From Aplidium turbinatum (taxonomy: Eukaryota > Chordata > Ascidiacea > Aplousobranchia > Polyclinidae): a stretch of DNA of 64,000 bases. Made by a program: the position numbers and the translations under genes. The stretch lies in NCBI GenBank assembly GCA_918807975.1, contig OU964932.1:3286001-3350000 (forward strand), given 5' to 3'. Positions 63,128-64,000 of the stretch are shown here, in pieces. Below the pieces are notes generated by a model, which did not search any database, was not told the DNA's origin, and saw only the letters and a program-made list of their open reading frames with translations. How positions within the stretch are numbered: position 1 is the first letter of the stretch; each line of letters opens with the position of its first letter.

Positions 63128-64000
63128 TCGGATCAACACACAAGTGGAAAGATCATGAAAAGCAATATTTTTACTAGCCACCTAGCTAATGATACTAAAA
63201 TTAAAACCAGTTCTTCTTCAGTGCCTGAAGTGTGTGTGCACAGGTCGTTGTCAGGGGAGGGGGCACGCCCCCCTGCAGCGACGGCCCTGACAACACAATA
63301 ATTCTTAGAGTTGCAAATTGCAATGCAATGCATGCAACAAGTCTCTTGTTGTTGATTGAATTTTACAATTAAAATGTAAGCGCATGGCGGTACAGATTCC
63401 TTTGAAGCGAAGCGAAAGAAATGGGCAAGTGGTTTGTGAAAGTGTCGCAATACGAAGCCGCTTTTACATCGGAAACATGGTCTTTCGCGCCACCTCACGA
63501 TCAACTATTTTATTCTTGTGTTTTCTTTTTTCGTTGGAAGTGTTAGTTTTTAGTAATTGTCGTAAAAAAATAAAATGTCTCTCGTCAAAACATGAAACTT
63601 ACTGTTTTAAGCGCATTAAATCTTTAGATGAGTAGATTAACTAAAATTGTAAGCACTTGCCTTGAGACGTGTACGTCACAAACTCAGTTTAAAAGACAAA
63701 ATTCATACACAATAACAACACAAGATCGGTTATAGACTGTAAGATCGATTTTTTTCTAGCTTGGCGATATAACTTTAATCCAAAAATAATAACCAAATGC
63801 GTAAGTGCCATTTAACTTAAAAAGTTAACCCATTTGTGCCGAAAGTGAAAGTAAGCCTACTTAAAAAAAATTTCGGAAAATTTAAATATTGCATAATTAT
63901 GACCTAAAAAACATATCACAATTATTTTTTTCCTAATTGTGTTTGTACTTTTTGAGAAAAAAGCCGTCCTATATATAAGACGCTAGGCAAATCCGTTATC

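Larger units (their letters stand above)
60241..64000. other. Right edge of window, no gene recognised
   Basis: AT-rich flank with the hAT-like MITE at 61685, the SINE at 62716 and the ATCGGCGATAA cluster at 62965. A short GC-rich segment at 63250-63290 (GGAGGGGGCACGCCCCCCTG) resembles a MITE end. No coding region is supported. Confidence 0.45.

Overview
This window is eukaryotic nuclear DNA, AT-rich and intron-rich. It is dominated by one very large split gene on the minus strand. The gene encodes a secreted, cysteine-rich protein made of repeated VWD-C8-TIL units, the unit of zonadhesin, FCGBP, otogelin and gel-forming mucins. The domain mix, short exons, introns of a few hundred bases and mixture of hAT-like MITEs, APE-type LINEs and tRNA-derived SINEs fit a marine invertebrate. 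I lean towards a tunicate (ascidian), but the sequence alone does not prove the species.

Gene layout, read right to left: the start codon is at 50832 and the gene runs off the left edge at base 1, so its 3' end is missing. I can place 44 coding exons whose splice sites and phases join without a break, giving 6113 coding bases (about 2037 codons). Exons 1-8 (50832-35420) encode a signal peptide and an N-terminal ectodomain of about 350 residues with HYRGG, WxCxxGC, CR...ECGxVC, VEDF...PLSSVP and WRP...FCA motifs. Exons 9-17 (33999-22995) encode VWD1-C8-TIL. Exons 18-27 (22561-11077), 28-35 (10617-5596) and 36-43 (5153-451) encode three more units with almost the same exon lengths. Exon 44 (139 to beyond 1) opens a fifth VWD domain.

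Mobile DNA fills the longer introns. Intron 9 holds a long GC-rich APE-type LINE on the plus strand (about 29590-32810). Intron 22 holds a roughly 5.25 kb foldback-type DNA element (13300-18552) with tandem arrays and a split SAMD3-like gene fragment, then a SINE split by a 420-bp palindromic element. Introns 2, 3, 6 and 11 hold hAT-like nonautonomous elements, several with perfect 8-bp target duplications and one nested inside another. Intron 32 holds the 3' end of a second LINE. A small palindromic repeat family (core GTTGAATCAATGTAAAAA) is scattered through introns and flank.

Upstream of the gene (50833-64000) I find no convincing host gene. This flank holds a 211-bp near-perfect palindrome about 430 bp before the start codon, a second large palindrome at 57963-58183, more MITEs, a tRNA-derived SINE, a broken copy of a repetitive multi-copy ORF (59240-60240) and a cluster of TTATCGCCGATAA-type motifs.
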